A stretch of DNA of 64,000 bases from Pleurodeles waltl (Eukaryota > Chordata > Amphibia > Caudata > Salamandridae): NCBI RefSeq assembly GCF_031143425.1, contig NC_090450.1, positions 224,575,442 through 224,639,441 on the forward strand, in the 5' to 3' direction. The notes under the pieces were generated by a model. The model was not told the DNA's origin. It worked only from the letters and a program-made list of their open reading frames with translations, and searched no databases. Both the position numbers and the translations under genes were made by a program. Shown piece after piece: positions 10,277 through 22,121 of this stretch (positions within the stretch are counted from its first letter, which is position 1; each line of letters opens with the position of its first letter).

Positions 10277-13050
10277 ATGGAAGAGACAATGGCTTGTGCG
10301 TCTGGGGAAAGGGGCCATGCCTTCACATCGAAGGAGTTGGAGAAACTCGTGGATGGGGTCCTCCCCCAGTACACGCTACTCTATGGTCCTCCAGACAAAC
10401 AGGTATGTACACTGGGAGCATGCTGTATGGGCTATGCCTGTGTGTGGGGTGGGGTGGTTGAAAGATGGGGGGGGGATTGAGATGTGCATGAAACGACGGT
10501 GAGTGCATGTGCCACATGGCAAGGGTAGGGATGGGGGCCAATGACTGTGACGGTGCAGTTGGTAATAACTTTTCTTTTTTCCCTGTACAATTCATGTAGG
10601 TCAGCGCCCACCAGAAGAAGGATGTTTGACGTGCCATCGCCAAGGACGCCCGACCCTGGGGGTCTATCACAGACGGAGCACCCACTGCCGTAAGAGATGG
10701 GAGGACATTCGCCGCTGAAGCAAGAAGATGGAGGAGGCCCAGCTGGGGATGGCCTCCCAACGTGGGAGGGGTGCCCGTCGCACCATGACCCCCCTGATGT
10801 TCAGGATCCTGGCGGTGGCGTACCCGGAGTTGGATGGGTGCTTGAGGGCATCACAGCAGCCACAAAGGGGTGAGTACACTCCCATTCAGCTGATTCAGCG
10901 TGCAGTGGAGGTGTCTGGGTGGGGGAGGTGGGCTGTGGGTTTCCCTAGGCGAGGACAAGTGTGCTAGTTAGGTCCCCTTCTTCTGGCAGACCATGTGGCA
11001 CCCCACCCCACCTGTGTACAGTGCCAACTACACGTAGTCAGGCTCCTGTGACATCCATGTGTGCAGATGTCGGCCATAGCCTTGTAGGCCATGTCCCAGG
11101 GATTGAACAGTGGACCCCAAGTGCGAGGCGTAGTCCAGGGGGCTTCTGTGTCTGTCGTGTCCGCCAACGGTAGCGGTAATGCATGCACTCAACATGCCTT
11201 TCTTCTGTCCCCCCCCCCTTCCTGTGGTCTCCCTGTTCCTGTGTGCATTAGCAACATCAGGCGGAGGAGCAGTGGCACTGGAGCAGGAGGGAGCTGCATC
11301 CCAAATGGCCCTGGAGGGCGAGACTATGGACTCGGATTTCACCAGTGGGACGGAGGGCGAGGGGAGCTCCACGCGGGGACAGGAGCTGAGACCAGTGATA
11401 CGGACTCGTCCTCTGATGGGAGCTCCCTTGTGGTGGTGGCCACATCTGTGCCCCCCGCATCTACAGGTACAGCCGCCACCCCCCTACCAGCACCACCCTC
11501 TAAGCAGAACCCTCAGCCTTTGCCCCGTGCCCGCTCACCCAGGAGGGTGGACATCACCTTCACCCCAGGCACCTCAGGCCCTGCCCCAGTCACCCCTGCT
11601 GCCCTCAGTGAGGAGGCCATTGACCTCCTCAGGTCCCTCACTGTTGGGCAGTCTACCATTTTGAATGCCATCCAGGGTGTAGAGAGGCAGTCACAACAAA
11701 CAAATGCATTCCTGGAGGGCATTCATTTTGGGCAGGCAGCCCTTCAGCGAGCTTTTCAGATTGGCCTCAGCACAGATGGCCGATATTGTCCCTGTGTCTA
11801 GCCTCGCCCCTCCAACTACCTCCACCCAGACCCACACCCCTGTACCTCAGCCTACCCCAAGCACACCATCAGACCAGCATGCACACACAAGGGAAGCTCT
11901 GGCAAACATAAGCACCTCACATCCCACAGGCACTCACTCAAGCATCACACAAATGCAGACACACCAACATCCACTGCCTCCACTGTGTCCCCCTCCTCCT
12001 CGTCTCCCTCTTCCCTCCCAGTCTCGTCTCCACTCACACCTGCATGCACTGCATCTACAGCCACTACTTCCATCACCAGCACACACACCACCACACCCCG
12101 CTCACATGCAGTCACCACCCCCACTACCATTCACACGTCCCCTGTGTCCTCTCCCAGTGTGTCTGTGACCCCTCCCAAGGTACACAAACGCAGGCACACA
12201 CCGACCCAACAGCCATCCACCTCACGACAGCCTCCAGCGCATGCACCTTCACCCAAAGTCACCAAACGAACACCTCCTACAACCACAACCTCTTTCTTCA
12301 CTCCCAAACCACCTCCAGCTACCCAGTGTTCCCAATAAACTTTTCCTCTCCACCCATGACCTCCTTCCCTCACCTCCCCCACCTCACCGGCTCCGAGGGC
12401 CCGACCCTCCAGGTGTCAACCTAGCACCTCAGCCACAACATCTCCGGGACCAGTGGTGCCAGTAGTCACCGGATTCTGTAGTGCCCCAGGCAGCAGGGCA
12501 GCAGGGCAGCCAGTGTGGCAAGGAGCCAGAGCACGGACAGTTCCCCACCTGTCAAGCATCAAAAGTTGGCCAGTGCCTGGCGGGAGAGGGGGAAGACTCC
12601 AGCCACCAAAGACGCTCAAGGGGTACAGGTGGGAGTGTGGAGTCAGCTGCGACACCTCCCAAGGTGGGGAAGGGGCACAAGAAACTCAGCAAGTCTGGGA
12701 AGAGCAGCACGGCGGAGAAGACCGCCATCAGCCCCACTGCCCAGGAGGCAACCGCCATCATCCCCGCTACCCAGGAGGCCACCGCCATCATCCCCGCTGC
12801 CCAGGAGGCCACCGCCATCATCCCCGCTGCCCACGAGGCCACCGCCATCATCCCGCTGCCCAGGAGGCCACCACCATCATCCCCGCTGGGCCAGACAGGA
12901 CCGCCAGCACCAGCCCCGCTGGGCCAGAAAGGACCGGCAGCACCAGCCCCGCTGGGCCAGCTAGACAGGACCGCCAGCACCAGCCCCGCTGGGCCAGAAA
13001 GGACCGGCAGCACCAGCCCCGCTGGGCCAGAAAGGACCGCCAGCAGCTGA
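10277..13050 (+). pseudogene. Harbinger gene B (second Myb/SANT-like protein), H1 copy
   Basis: Exon 1 (10277-10402) encodes FTSKELEKLVDGVLPQYTLLYGPP, the first half of a Myb/SANT-like domain resembling MYPOP-type proteins. Exon 2 (10600-10869) starts VSAHQKK, but TGG is TGA at 10627-10629 and a base is lost soon after, so it is dead. Exon 3 starts at 11252 after 'gcattag'. It encodes an acidic Ser/Gly-rich linker, LSEEAIDLLRSLTVGQSTIL (likely coiled coil), a long Ser/Thr/Pro-rich region, and a C-terminus whose 10-residue repeats (QEATAIIPAA) are coded by a 30 bp tandem array ending at stop 13048. No similarity to gene A beyond the shared SANT-plus-coiled-coil plan. Function inferred only. 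Confidence 0.65.
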
Positions 13051-13250
13051 GTCGCTGCCAAGGACCCCGCCGCAACAAGCACCGCTGAACAGGACGCCAC
13101 CGCCACATGCACCGCTGGGCCAGAAAGGACCGCCAGCAGCTGAGTCGCTGCCAAGGACCCCGCCGCAACAAGCACCGCTGAACAGGACACCGCCGCCACA
13201 AGCACCGCTGCCAAGGACAACGCCCCCACAAGCACCGCTGGCCCATGAGC
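12730..13250. repeat. Minisatellites in the gene B 3' end (H1): 30, 33 and ~45-60 bp units
   Basis: Five tandem 30 bp units (gccaccgccatcatccccgc core) span 12735-12885. Next come 33 bp units (aggaccgccagcaccagccc core) to about 13045, then units with 'gctgccaaggaccccgccgc' and 'aagcaccgctgaacagga'. The first two arrays keep a codon phase (10 and 11 residues). The last block shares 'aagcaccgctgaac' with the large H3 array. Confidence 0.85.
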
Positions 13251-13289
13251 GCCAAGGGCACTGACACTACTGTGTCCGCCATGAGCAGG

Positions 13290-13790
13290 ATGAAGCACTC
13301 TGGGCACAAAGCCCCCTGCAGAACCAATGGAGGAAGGCATCCACTACCTCAGTCCTTGGTCGGATGAAACACTCTGGGCAAAAAGCCCCCTCTAGAACCA
13401 GTGGAGAACGGCATCCACTACCTCTGTCCTTGGCAGGATGAAGCACTCTGTGCACAAAGCCCCCTCCAGAACCAGTGGAGATTTACATCCACTACCTCTG
13501 TCCTTGGCAGGATGAAGCACTCTGGGCAAAAAGTCCCCTCCAGAACCAGTGGAGAAAGGCATCCACTACCTCTGTCCTTGGCAGGATGAAGCACTCTGGG
13601 CACAAAGCCCCCTCCAGAATCAGTGGAGATTTACATCCACTACCTCTGTCCTTGGCAGGATGAAGCACTCTGGGCACAAAGCCACCTCCAGAACCAGTGG
13701 AGATTTACATCCACTACCTCTGTCCTTGGCAGGATGAAGCACTCTGGGCACAAAGCCCCCTCCAGAACCAGTGGAGACTGTTATCCACTT
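13290..13790. repeat. 74 bp tandem repeat array, about 7 copies (H1)
   Basis: The unit start 'aagcactctgggcacaaagc' recurs at 13441, 13515, 13589, 13663 and 13737, exactly 74 bp apart. Earlier, slightly changed copies start near 13293 and 13367. The period is not a multiple of three, so this is non-coding. Shorter versions of the array are in H2 (47738-47920) and one unit in H3 (near 45258). Confidence 0.92.
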
Positions 13791-13985
13791 GAAAGACTGT
13801 GGCTTTGCACTCCCAGGACTGAACAGTGGGCAAACCACCCACTGTAGAGACTTGAGAGACTGTGGCTTTGCAGTCCCCAGGATTGAACAGTGGGCAAACT
13901 ACCCACTGTAGAGACTTGAGAGACAGTGGCTTTACACTCCCCAGGATTGAACAGTGGGCATGGTGCCCCCTCAGTGATTTGGCGT
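13791..13985. repeat. ~62 bp tandem repeats next to the Harbinger 3' end (H1)
   Basis: Three units carry 'gagactgtggctttgcactc', 'caggattgaacagtgggcaa' and 'ccacccactgtagagacttg'. The same units occur four times in H3 (45300-45560) and four times in H2 (47920-48165). They are a constant part of the family, unlike the variable arrays upstream. Confidence 0.88.
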
Positions 13986-15450
13986 TGTGCACTCAACCGG
14001 CTGAGGTGCCCCCCCTTTTGCTTCCCCCTGAGGTTCCTGTTTTATTGCTATCTGATGCCCCTGCAGTGTTCTCTCCGTCATGTTCGGGTATTGATTGTGG
14101 GCCTCGCCCATGCCGTGTGGGCCCAGTGTTCCAGAGACTTCAATGGAGCAATACCTAGACTACTATTCTTGGTGTATATATTTGTTAATAGTGTATATAT
14201 ATTTTTGTGTACTGGATTTTAATATATTACAATGGGTATACTCATTTCCTTTTGTCTTTGCATTCTTCTGGGTTTTTTTGGGGGTGTAACTGTAATGTAT
14301 CATGCTGTATTAGTGTGTGTGTTGTAGTGGGTGAGGGTGCGGGTGGTGGTGTTGCATGTTGCATGTGTGTCACTCTCTTTTCCCTCCCCCCTCCCCTGTG
14401 TCGTAGGTGCAGTACTCACCGTGGTCTTCGCCGCCGGCGTTCGTGCTCCTGGAAGAGGAGCAAGAAGATAAGGGCAGGGAAAATATGCAGCTCTGGTTCC
14501 ATGGCATTCTGGTTCCTCGTGGGGTGTGTAGAGGTGAGCGTTTTCCCTTTGAAGTCCTGTTTCCGTTGTGTTTTTATTCGTGGTGAATCCACCCCGGAAA
14601 AGGTGGTGGATTGGGAGGTTGTGATACTGTGGGCGGTACATTGTCCTCCGCCTGTCTGTTGTCGGTGACCGCCATGCTGTTTGTTTGTACCGCCGTGGCG
14701 GTCAGAGTGTTAAAGTGGCTGTCTTTATTGGCGGTTTCCGCCACATTCGTAATTCCATTTTTTTCCGCCGGCCTGTTGGCGGTCTTACTGTCGCTTTAAC
14801 ACCGACCGCCAGGGTTGTAATGACCACCTAAGTGTCTCAGCCTTTAAGAAAAAGTAAGGCGAAACTAACAAAACAATAACAGAATATAAGGATTAGCTTA
14901 CACAACTGAAAATTGAGAAATTCCAGAAAGATCTGAAGAAATTCTCATTTGAGAAGGTATAACCTTATTCCAAGGAGGATTTTGTACCAAAATACAGTTC
15001 CAACTCAGAGAATTCATCAGGGAACACCTCTTCCTCTGATACAGAAGATGAACCACACAATGGGGGTCGATCTAGGAGGTGGAGGCAAAAAGGTCAACTA
15101 AGTAGAAATAATCCTCAGGCCTTCCAAAGATTTCCGGCACCTCTGAGTGGGAGTGGGTGGGGTTGGGGACCCAATTATGGGGTCCCACCCGGGTTTGGAG
15201 CACCCCCTTTCTTGTCCCCACAGAACCCACCCTGGGGTTACCCTAATAACCCCTCTTTTTTGGAGAGAGGAGGGGGAGAAGACCTGGAAAAAGAAGAGGC
15301 ATTTAATGCCAGGACAAGAAGTCCTTTCAAGAGCACAACCAAGTGGGAGACACCATACCCATCACAAGCAAAACCTAGGGACACAGGCAGATGACATAAT
15401 AAATCTCCATGAACGAGTCCTTGATGAAAGTGAAAAAAATGTTTTGAGTA

Positions 15451-15549
15451 AACAACTGGGTTTTGTGCCTACACCTTAGTGTGACATACTTAAACTTAAA
15501 ACTGGGTTTTGTGCCTACACCTAAGTGTGACATACTTAAACTAAAAACA
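15451..15549. repeat. ~50 bp tandem duplication inside the Penelope ORF
   Basis: 'aactgggttttgtgcctaca' followed by 'cct(t/a)agtgtgacatac' and 'ttaaact' occurs twice in direct succession. It repeats the conserved GFVPTP motif and introduces a stop (TAG) in the first copy. Confidence 0.9.
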
Positions 15550-15745
15550 GAAGTTGCAGAGGTCCTTCACAAAATATGTTTGAAAGTGTTCTTCCATAAT
15601 AGAGAATATGCCCAGGTCACTTATCAAAATACAGGTTTATGCCTAATGAATTGATAACTTTTGAGAAATCAATACACAGGGACCTAGAGAAACTCAAAGC
15701 AGAGATTCCTGACCACTTCACAAATATGACCAAGGAGGAGATTAA

Positions 15746-16218
15746 GGGCCTCATTATGACCCTGGCGGATGGCGGTACACTGGTGGAAACACAGCCAACG
15801 GTGTATTATGACTGTGGTGCATTACCCACAGCAATACCGCCAGCCCCTCCCCTTGACCGCCAGGCTTCCGCCAGGCAGTCATAATCCCCAGGGCAGCGCT
15901 GCCCGGTGGATTATGAGTCCCCATCCACCAGCCTGTCCATGGAGGTAAACACCATCATGGAAAGGCTGGCGGTAAGGGGGACTCGGGTTGCCCCTGGGGG
16001 CCCCTGCACTGCCCATGCACTTGGCACTCTATCATGAGCTGGCTGCAATGTTGATGTGACTTTTCCGCCAGGCCAACGGATGGAAACGCTGTTTCCGTCC
16101 ACTGGCCCAGCAGAAATGTCATAATAGGGAGCCACCAATACCGCCAGCACTGGCGGTATAGTGGCACCCGCGGCTTCGGCGGTCTTTTTGAAAGACTGCA
16201 GAAGTCATAATGAGGGCC
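15746..16218. mobile_element. 473 bp Harbinger-type MITE with TAA target duplication
   Basis: Left end gggcctcattatgac and right end gtcataatgagggcc are inverted repeats, closely matching the Harbinger termini in this window. TAA flanks it on both sides (15743-15745 and 16219-16221). The inside is rich in ccgcc/ggcgg motifs and has no coding sequence, so it was presumably moved by a Harbinger transposase. Confidence 0.85.
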
Positions 16219-18299
16219 TAAATCTATGGACCAACTAGCCTCAGATGAGTCTATAATTATAAAACCAGCAGATAAAGGGAGTACAATCATGATCATGTCA
16301 TCGGATATGTACAGGACGGAGTGCCCGAGGCTTCTGAATGACGAACGGAACTATAAATGCTTGTCAAGAGATCCTACCCCTGACGTTGAGGAAGAAATTG
16401 CCTTCCTTGTCTCACGAGGCAGGGAGAATGGCTGATTTCTAAACATGAAGCTGACTTATTAATTCATAAACAACCCAGGGTACCTTATTTTTACATCTTG
16501 CCCAAGATGCATAAAAATAAGATCCCTCCACCATGAAGGCCCAAACCTCAGAGATCATTCTCTTCTAGAACCCTTATCACAGATTTGTGAATTCTTCCTC
16601 CAACATTTGGTAAAAAATATGCCCATGTACCTCCAGGGCACAAAAGATGTTCTAAATTTAATTACGAACTTACCTTTTGATACCTCGAATGAGTTACTAA
16701 TGAGCTTGGATGTGGAGACCCTTTACACAATTATCCCTCAGGAGCCACCTTTGAGGTAATAGAGAAAATCCTGAGGGAGACGGAATGGTTGTCTTCCACA
16801 CCCCAAGAGTATATTCAGGATCTGGCACATCTGGCTCTGACAAGAAATTTCTTTGCATTCGAAAAATATTTTTTTCTCCAGGTACACAGGACCTGTATGG
16901 GTAATACCTTTGCCCCTAGTCTGGCTTGCCTGTATGTACATGACTTTGAATCAAATAACATCTTGAGCTGGGCCAATCCATCCTGTGGAAATGTTATATT
17001 GATGACGTTCTTCTGATTTGGAGAGAGTCATGTGAAGAAGCACAGACTTTTGTGGAGTGGTTGAATGAGTTCAATCCTTTTTAAGGTTTACTGCCACCAT
17101 TGGTGGTAACGAGGTAACCGTTTCAGATCTGGTTGTAAAGGAAAAAGACAGAGCCTTGGAAACAGAGGACTTTTACAAACCAACAGACCATAACAGTCTC
17201 TTGAAATTTGACAGCTTCCACCCACGAGCACTAAGTGAATATCTACCAGTAGAACAGTTCCTCTGTTTACGTCAGAACTGTTCAGATATAGGGAAATACA
17301 AATTACATGCGGCAAAGTTCTCTGGAAAGCTCCTTGAGAAAAAATATCCCAGCAAATTGATTAAGAGAGCCAACAAGAGAGCATTGAACAATGACAGGGA
17401 ACAATTGCTGATGACTTTCCGAAAAGAACAGAAAGAAAAGTTGATTTGTGTTACAACTTTCAGTCCACTATCTAATAAATTGAAAAAAGGTTATTAATAA
17501 CCAGTGGAGCATCTTACAATCAGGTGGCTTAGCTTTGGACAGACCCATGTTCTCTTTCAAAAGGGCGAGAAATATCAAGGATGTCCTGGTAAATACCCGT
17601 CCAAAAACCAGTAAACTGATGGGACAACAAAGAACCCTTTTGGATAGACCTGCCCCCAGAGGTTATGCTCCCTGTTGGAACTGTATTGTCTGCCCCTTGA
17701 AAAGACGACTCAAAGAGGTAGATATAGGTGGAAGGACACTGGACACTGCAATCATTTACAAACTGCAATTCAAAGAATGTGCTTTACTTGATTAGATGTC
17801 CCTGTAATCTACTGTATGTGGAGATGACTACCAGGAAGATCAGAACACGAATGGTATGACATTGGAGCACCATTTGGCGCAAACGAGATGCCACAAAACT
17901 CACCAAACACTGTATTGAGAAAGGTCACACTGAGAATGATATGAAATGGTGCGTCTTGGAGAAATTGGTTCAAATACATCGAAATATGACAAGGCCCCTT
18001 CTGATATTTGAGCAGGGATGGATCTATCGCCTCCGTACAGATGTGGGAGGCTTTAATGTTGATATTTTCTGGGGTAACGCATCAATGGGATAGGATTAGT
18101 AACCATCTGTGGGTGGATAGAACCTCGAGGACAATGCGGAAGAAACCCTTGTTCTGCTTTTTGATGTTCTTTATTGTTTTCATCTCCCACCGCGCCAGCG
18201 AGGGGATAGTGGAATAGAAGTTTGATGGCATGGCCCTCCATTTCAGCTAGCTGATATATTACTAATACCATATTGACATTTGGAATGGAGAGTGGTCCG

Positions 18300-20566
18300 G
18301 CTCTCTTTTTTGCTTCTCTTTTCTCTTTGATTTCTTTGGTCTTTATCCATCTGAAAAAACAGGATCTCCACTTGCAAGTACGATCCTGTAATTTGGGGGT
18401 GTATTTATACTACTGTACATCTTAAAAGTATGGTCTGTTAATCTAACACTCCTAGTGATGCAATTTGGGGAGGAAATGAGTAATAAGGATATTGTCATGT
18501 AAACCCCACTCTGGCTATAGTGGACAAAATCACATTGGGATCCCCTTCTGAAAGTTCTGAGGCACGTCTACACCGCTCGGGTGTAGCGTGTCACAACATC
18601 CTGAATCCTGTTATAAATGAGAATTGTGGAAGAAGAAAGCCATTTGTGTCGAAAAATACATTAGACACGCTCTTGGGCATGTTGGCCCTAATGCGGTGTA
18701 GTGTGTCACGATATCTTGAATCCTTTCATAAATAAGAATGGCGAATACAAGCAAGGCAAACGTCTCTTCTCACTAAATTGGACATCGTGAACCACAATAA
18801 AATCATTCAGTTAAGCTCTCGGGCACTTCTTTCAACATTGTGGTGCATCGTGTGTAGACATAATAAATCTTTGTCTACATGACAGCGATGAAGGAAGGTA
18901 AAAAACTACACTTCTCAAGATCCTGGGCTTCAATGACTACAACACCCAGTTTTCCACCAATAGAAGTGGATGCAGCTGCAGATATGTCAGTTTCCTGCAG
19001 CTGCAATGACTTACAATGTCTAAACTTCTGCTTATAAATGAGGGTGGAGACAGTGGCTCAGCTTGTAGTTCGGCCTGGGGAGGGGAACACTAGATACTTG
19101 CAGCAGATGCTTGTTTTGAAGTAGTAAGTTGGTGGGAATTTGATTGAGTACCGTTTTTTTACTGTGGGAAGTTATTCCGATCTCCCATGCTTATCCTTTG
19201 TCTGCGTCTTGTGCGTAAAAGAACCACCCTTGGATATATCTTTTTTCTTACGGGGACTTTCAGGCACACTGAATTTTGAGGCAGGTTTTGAAGTGATTGG
19301 CATCAGTATTCTATCCTGCTTAAATTTCTTAAAATACATTTGGTATCATCAGCGTTTCCGAGAAACAAGAGGAGGGATTGACTCCTTGTTTTGATGGGCT
19401 GTTGTCCCCTCACCCTTCTTTTGTTCTTTTTCTTACTATGTCTTTTTTGCCTGTGTTTCTTTCCATCCCACTCTTTTCCCATTCTGCTCCCCATTCCCAC
19501 TTCTTATGAGAGCAAAATCTTTCATGTGAGTTATCCATGGAAGTAGTGTAATCGAAAGTCTTGAGTTACGATGACACTATTGAAAGAAAAAAATGTTTTT
19601 TTTAAAAAGCGAAGATCATTTTCCTGAGCGGTTTTGTGTTTCCCTAGGGTGTGACTATAAAGGGCGTCACCACTCTCATGGACCATGAAACTAGTTACTC
19701 CCAAATTATGGGTAAGAGCGTATGAATGTAATACTAACAGAAATTCTGTTCAGCAGACATGCATTCTAGTAGATTTGTTGCATGAACTTTACCAGTGTGT
19801 GTCACTCTTTGGAATGCAAATTCATATCCTTATGGATGAACACTGGGCTTGGTAGTGGGTTTTGTGTTTCCCTAACAATGTGAATATATTTGGGGTGACC
19901 TGTTTTTGTTTTTACAGGTGCCTAATATAGATGCACACTGAAGTAAGATAGGACCTTTTCTGGATGTTTCCTTGCACATTATTTTGTAGGGTACACTATA
20001 GCTGTTTGACACAAAAAGTTGCATAATGAACAGGGATCTGATGCCCTGATGAATGCCGAGACCCATAAGTGCTGATAAGAATTGGCAGAAACATGTTGGC
20101 TTGAGTGAGGACCACAAATCATTATTATTTTGGTCTTACCTTATGTTTTTTTAAATTACCTGTGTTCCCCATTTACTAAAGGAAGTACTAGGGGTTAACA
20201 CAAGGTATTTTTACAAATCTGGATCCCAGTCTTTTTATCCAGTTATCATTCATCAAGAACTCCCTTCTGCTCAAAAGAAGCTAGATGGTTGAGTCCTCCC
20301 CGTTGGCATTGACCCTACCGAAGAGAGGAGTAGAAGTCAAGGATAAAGCATGACAGTACGAAGTGTGTGAGACTTCTACTTCCAAAACAGGAAATGACCC
20401 TAGTGTGGTCTAGTGAGCCCATGAAGTTCAGTCGAGACGTGTCCTTCATGATAGAAATGGGAAGATGACTTCCCTAGAGCAGTCGTATTTTTGTGTTTGT
20501 TGTTATGAATAGGGGTATTACGAATGTTTGCTTGTGTTCCCCTTCTCTCCAATTATTGTGTTTTGA
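18300..20566. other. Presumed 3' part of the Penelope-like insertion, unclassified
   Basis: No ORF is interpretable. It contains a diverged ~115 bp tandem pair (18581-18740). Two similar phrases, 'ttttgtgtttccctag' (19631) and 'ttttgtgtttccctaa' (19860), suggest another old duplication. It ends at the 13 bp duplication bordering the Gypsy LTR. Confidence 0.35.
18581..18740. repeat. Diverged ~115 bp tandem pair
   Basis: 'gtgtagcgtgtcacaacatc-ctgaatcc' at 18581 and 'gtgtagtgtgtcacgatatc-ttgaatcc' at 18696 are followed by matching 'ataaatRagaat'. Spacing is 115 bp. Confidence 0.7.
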
Positions 20567-21000
20567 GCACCACAAATCTAGCCACTCCCTGAAAGTGTGG
20601 CAATATGACACTAGTGGAGGGTCTGACCCGGGTATATCCTCACTACTGCCCTCCCCTTTCCCCATTTTCCCTGTTATCCCACAAGATAAAACTACTCACT
20701 TGAGTGCCTATTCTGTCAATTGCTCCAAGGTCCTCATTCACTGAAGGGCTACCCGCTGGGATACCAGGAGAGAGCCCTGAAAGAGAGACAGACAAGAAGA
20801 AGATAAGAAACAAACCAAGGACTCTCATGTTTATATGAAAAAAGACTCCAAAGACACAATACCAAAGTGAAAAATTGAAAGAAAATTCACAGAAAGACTA
20901 AATAAATGAATCACTTATGACCAGCTGAATAGAAGTTGTGGTCAATTCTTTGTTTAGAGTTTACTTACCTTTCACCATCACGCCAGCTCGTCCGGTGACA
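20567..21000 (+). repeat. 5' LTR of the Gypsy element, second half
   Basis: Aligns throughout with 29102-29535. Shared landmarks are 'caccacaaatct', 'caatatgacactagtgg', 'gggtatatcctcactactgc', 'cataagataaaactactcac'-like text, and the end 'tccggtgaca'. The primer binding site follows one base later. Confidence 0.9.
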
Positions 21001-21001
21001 G

Positions 21002-21019
21002 TGGTGTCAGAAGTGGGAT
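21002..21019 (+). promoter_or_regulatory. Primer binding site, tRNA-Leu type
   Basis: TGGTGTCAGAAGTGGGAT one base after the 5' LTR. It begins with TGG and is complementary, with one likely mismatch, to the 3' end of vertebrate tRNA-Leu. It is a primer site and not a tRNA gene. Confidence 0.75.
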
Positions 21020-21071
21020 AAGAAAGCTCTCCCACCGGGCAACAGTCGAACACACGATTTCCCTGGATGAC

Positions 21072-21951
21072 ATGATGAAACAGCTGCCAGAGGGACAAAA
21101 GCATTTACAACTGGTGGTAGAAGATCAAGCGAAGGTGGCTCAACAAGATAGGGAGAACCTGCAAAACGCCTTAAAGTTGCACCCCACAATAATAGCCAAC
21201 AATCCGTTGGTTCACAAAACTGCTATCGAGAAACTGACAGAAACTATCACCTGCACCAAAGTTCATACAAACATGCCTAGCTCTGTGCTTCAGAGGTATC
21301 AAGCAGGAGAGGATCTGAATGCCTTCTTCACTAATTTTGAGTGAGGGACCACATCAGCTACATGGCCCCAAGAGCAGTGGAGCCAATATATAGCTCCTCT
21401 ACTCAACGGGGAGCTAGAAACAGCTTACCAGGCTGTAAACCCGGGAGATAATACACCATATCCAGAGGTCAAAAGAGCCCCCTAGAATGCCTTGGATACG
21501 ATTGTGAACACTTCAGGTCTAAATACAGTAAGTAAAGGTTGAACGCTCACAATAACCCCAGAGCGTAGTTTTATTACATACAAGACTTGGGCCACTGATG
21601 CCTAAAACCCCTGGAATTCACCATGGAGGAGATTATTGACAAAATAATGTTGGAACAGTTCTTGGAGGCCCTTCCTGGGAACACTAGAAACTGGATTCGC
21701 CAACATTCAGATATTACCATCACCCTGGCTATTGATGTGGCCTGCATGTATCACTGTTCACCAGACTTTAGGGGTACACAGATAAAGGGAGCCACACCAT
21801 CCGCTGCCCATTAGAAACCAACTACTCGACCTAAAAGCTTCCCAATAGAGTCCTCAGAGATTTGTGTTCACCCCCGTCTTTGAGGAAGAAAGTAGGACAG
21901 AGACCACAGTGCTATCAGTGTGCTGAGTGGGGACACAACGTCAGGAATTGT
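21072..21951 (+). pseudogene. Gypsy gag with SCAN-like segment and zinc knuckle (broken)
   Basis: The first part (21072-21344) includes VLQRYQAGEDLNAFFTNFE. After stops, 21623-21814 encodes EEIIDKIMLEQFLEALPGNT then RNWIRQHSD, which resembles the vertebrate SCAN domain (LEQFL...LP...WVREH). A zinc knuckle CX2CX4HX4C (C-YQ-C-AEWG-H-NVRN-C) is at 21910-21951. It is established that the SCAN domain was derived from the Gag capsid of GMR1-like Gypsy elements, which fits this assignment. Gag would form the particle and bind the RNA; stops prevent that here. Confidence 0.75.
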
Positions 21952-22121
21952 CCTCAAAAAGCACTCCCTCCGGGAACCCCTGGGAGTAGATATCTCAGGG
22001 ATGGGTCATCTATGCTAGCGGACAACCCTCAAAATATTTAAAGGAAATGCAGGTCAATAACCAGGCAACAATGGTGTTGGTAGATTCAGGGTGTGGGCAG
22101 TTCATGGTAACAGCAGATTTA

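Larger units (their letters stand above)
6111..14828 (+). mobile_element. Harbinger element H1, complete, three-gene layout
   Basis: Terminal inverted repeats: the left end reads cctcattacaac-attggcggt, and the right end is its near reverse complement (accgcc-agggttgtaatga). Inside are gene A (+), HARBI1-like transposase (-), gene B (+) and three tandem arrays, in the same order as H3. The flanks read TTA on the left and TAA on the right. Both fit the Harbinger TWA target but they do not match each other, so the duplication is mutated or one end is recombinant. All three genes carry damage. Confidence 0.85.
15380..18060 (+). pseudogene. Penelope-like reverse transcriptase with GIY-YIG end (broken)
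   Basis: N-terminal motif INLHERVLDESEKNVLSKQL then GFVPTP near 15460 is typical of Penelope-like elements. After the MITE come SIIIKPADKGSTIMIM (16245), YFYILPKMHK (16485), CMGNTFAPSLACLYVHDFE (16890) and an intact catalytic YIDD at 16995-17006. Next is DFYKPTDHNSLLKFDSFHPR (17170), then a GIY-YIG-like region (LLYVEMTTRKIRTRM near 17805) and the C-terminal WIYRLRT motif (near 18020). At least several stops and frameshifts, a 50 bp tandem duplication and a MITE break the frame. The element would have copied itself through RNA; it cannot now. Confidence 0.8.
5931..20566 (+). mobile_element. Penelope-like element inserted in the Gypsy 5' LTR (span includes H1 and a MITE)
   Basis: Everything between the two LTR halves is bounded by a 13 bp near-perfect duplication (5918-5930 and 20567-20579). 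It contains one recognisable retroelement, a Penelope-like ORF at about 15380-18060. I infer that 5931-6110 is its 5' end and 14829-20566 the rest, with Harbinger H1 (6111-14828) inserted in the leader. The 2.2 kb after the ORF is long for a 3' UTR, so other insertions may hide there. Confidence 0.5.

Noticed and set aside
12552..13340. 262-codon minus-strand ORF and its neighbours across the Harbinger arrays (also 45041-45754)
   Set aside because: They are translations of tandem repeats with no domain, opposite to gene B.
21002..21019. tRNA-Leu gene or fragment
   Set aside because: Only 18 bp complementary to a tRNA 3' end, directly after an LTR: a primer binding site.
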